Assembly (NCBI GenBank): GCA_031287655.1
Contig: JAITSR010000372.1
Span: forward strand, 1-5,908
Length of the DNA: 5,908 nucleotides
Direction: 5' to 3'
Origin: Clostridiales bacterium
GTDB taxonomy: Bacteria > Bacillota > Clostridia > WRLR01
The notes below the pieces were generated by a model. That model was not told the origin of the DNA, made no database searches, and was given only the letters and a program-made list of their open reading frames with translations. A program made the position numbers and the translations under genes. Of this stretch, positions 5,127 through 5,908 are shown in pieces (within the stretch, counting starts at the first letter, position 1; each line of letters starts with the position of its first letter).

Positions 5127-5908
5127 CTAAAAATGTCTGTGCCACAAGCGCCGCACGGCGCTTGTGGCGGCGGCCGCGGCCAGCGCGGCCAGCGCGGTCA
5201 ACGTGAACAGGCCCGCGGCCGTAAGCGGGCCTTCAAGATAGCCGAAGCGCGCAAAAAGCCTCCCCCGCACGCGTCCGAGCAGCGTTTCCGGCGACCCCGG
5301 CGCGCGCGGACGCGGCGGCGCGTGCGTCTCTAAATCCGCCGAAACGATGCGGGACGCGCCCGCGGGGACGCGAATCGTTTCGACAAGGCTGCGGAGCCGC
5401 GGCTGCTCGGCCCGCGCGTAGATTTCGCTTCGCGAAAAGAAATAGTGAACCGCAAGGAGACCGTCCAGCGCTTCGGCATACACGCGATAGAGGCTTTCAT
5501 CATAGTAGTCGGGCGGCGTGCCACCGACGCTTTTTGCGGCAAGCGCGCGCGCGTCCGAGAACATCAACAGATAATCACGGGCGCTCACGGCGCGTTTTTC
5601 GACCTCGACCGCCACAAGCCCCGTCTCACGCGAGAGGTCCGCGTCCTCATACCCTTTGAATTGAATTTCGACGTCCTGACCGACAAGGTAAATATGCCGC
5701 GCAACACCCCTGTCAAAGCCGTCGCAAAGCGATACGAGACGCACCGCGCCATACGCGTTCGCCGCGTAGCCAAAGCCGTCCGCGGCAATCCGCGTTTTCG
5801 AGACGTCGACGATAAAATCCGCGCCGACATACAAAGGCTGATCGCCCGCCGCCGCGCTCCTGTCTGCCCGAACCGTATAGAGGCTGTACGTCTCGCTCTC
5901 GTCAAAGC
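5127..5908 (-). CDS. unrecognised protein with a C-terminal membrane anchor (partial, 3' end)
   Basis: The reading frame is open from the right edge of the window to TAG at 5129-5127, giving the last 259 residues; the true start lies outside. An in-frame TTG at 5834 should not be taken as the start, because the 24 codons before it (from FDESETYSLYTVRA) are also open and similar in character. I do not recognise the family. Residues 1 to about 190 look like a folded, mixed-composition domain without obvious catalytic motifs. A Pro-rich linker follows (about 196-207, APPRPRAPGSP). One hydrophobic segment lies at about 225-250 (LTAAGLFTLTALAALAAAAA), with a basic tail, RRLWHRHF. This pattern fits a protein with an outside domain and one C-terminal membrane span with a cytoplasmic tail. 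It is upstream of minC on the same strand with a 100-bp gap and a possible terminator between them. Confidence 0.7.
   Translation of the reverse strand, partial: FDESETYSLYTVRADRSAAAGDQPLYVGADFIVDVSKTRIAADGFGYAANAYGAVRLVSLCDGFDRGVARHIYLVGQDVEIQFKGYEDADLSRETGLVAVEVEKRAVSARDYLLMFSDARALAAKSVGGTPPDYYDESLYRVYAEALDGLLAVHYFFSRSEIYARAEQPRLRSLVETIRVPAGASRIVSADLETHAPPRPRAPGSPETLLGRVRGRLFARFGYLEGPLTAAGLFTLTALAALAAAAATSAVRRLWHRHF
5129..5168 (-). terminator. hairpin with delayed T-run at the end of the anchored-protein gene
   Basis: GCCACAAGCGCC (5141-5152) and its exact reverse complement (5157-5168) form a perfect 12-bp stem with a four-base loop. On the minus strand a run of five T (5133-5129) follows, but only after seven bases (5140-5134), so this is not a textbook intrinsic terminator. 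The stem lies wholly within the last codons of the gene and the T-run includes the first base of the TAG stop. It could also slow mRNA decay or be a protein site. Confidence 0.45.

Noticed and set aside
4157..5206. Plus-strand ORF of 349 codons opposite minC
   Set aside because: It lies antisense to the clear MinC reading frame, has an Arg/Ala-rich composition typical of shadows in GC-rich DNA, and shows no recognisable domain.
5127..5834. Complete gene starting at TTG 5834
   Set aside because: The frame continues upstream to the window edge without a stop and there is no good RBS, so the gene is treated as partial.

Overview
The window looks like a chromosomal piece of a GC-rich member of the Clostridia (Firmicutes). 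The basis is the mix of genes: an AraC regulator of a clostridial type, an exported protein with SH3b and paired peptidoglycan-binding modules, a YhiN/HI0933-type flavoprotein, and a MinC. This is inferred from protein families only; there is no rRNA or other marker gene. Base composition is uneven. The left-hand gene is clearly poorer in GC (22 of 60 at 241-300) than the middle of the window (42 of 60 at 2521-2580).

Layout: (1) 1-1033, minus strand, the 5' part of an AraC-family regulator that runs off the left edge and carries an extra excisionase-like HTH at its N-terminus. (2) 1034-1242, a divergent control region with two near-consensus sigma-A/sigma-70 promoters facing away from each other; a 7-4-7 palindrome lies in the spacer of the leftward one. 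(3) 1243-2499, plus strand, a secreted SH3b/PG-binding protein. Its C-terminal domain has an H...C pair spaced as in L,D-transpeptidases. (4) 2496-4067, plus strand, a FAD-dependent oxidoreductase overlapping gene 3 by ATGA and swollen by low-complexity inserts. (5) 4068-4183, a short convergent gap with a perfect 19-bp tandem duplication. (6) 4184-5026, minus strand, MinC, without an adjacent minD. A six-codon leader ORF with a Shine-Dalgarno-like sequence abuts its start codon. (7) 5127-5908, minus strand, the 3' end of an unrecognised protein with a C-terminal membrane anchor. Its last codons contain a perfect 12-bp inverted repeat followed by a T-run.

How the genes may work together: two, possibly three, of the five proteins concern the cell envelope or division (the PG-binding protein, MinC, and perhaps the anchored protein). 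The AraC regulator is placed so that it could control its own promoter and the divergent PG-binding gene, but this is inference. The flavoprotein is probably co-transcribed and translationally coupled with the PG-binding gene. I see no tRNA, rRNA, CRISPR array or insertion sequence, and no clear sign of a new multi-gene system. The items most worth following are the double-HTH regulator with its promoter palindrome, the Cys/His C-terminal domain, and the leader ORF at minC.
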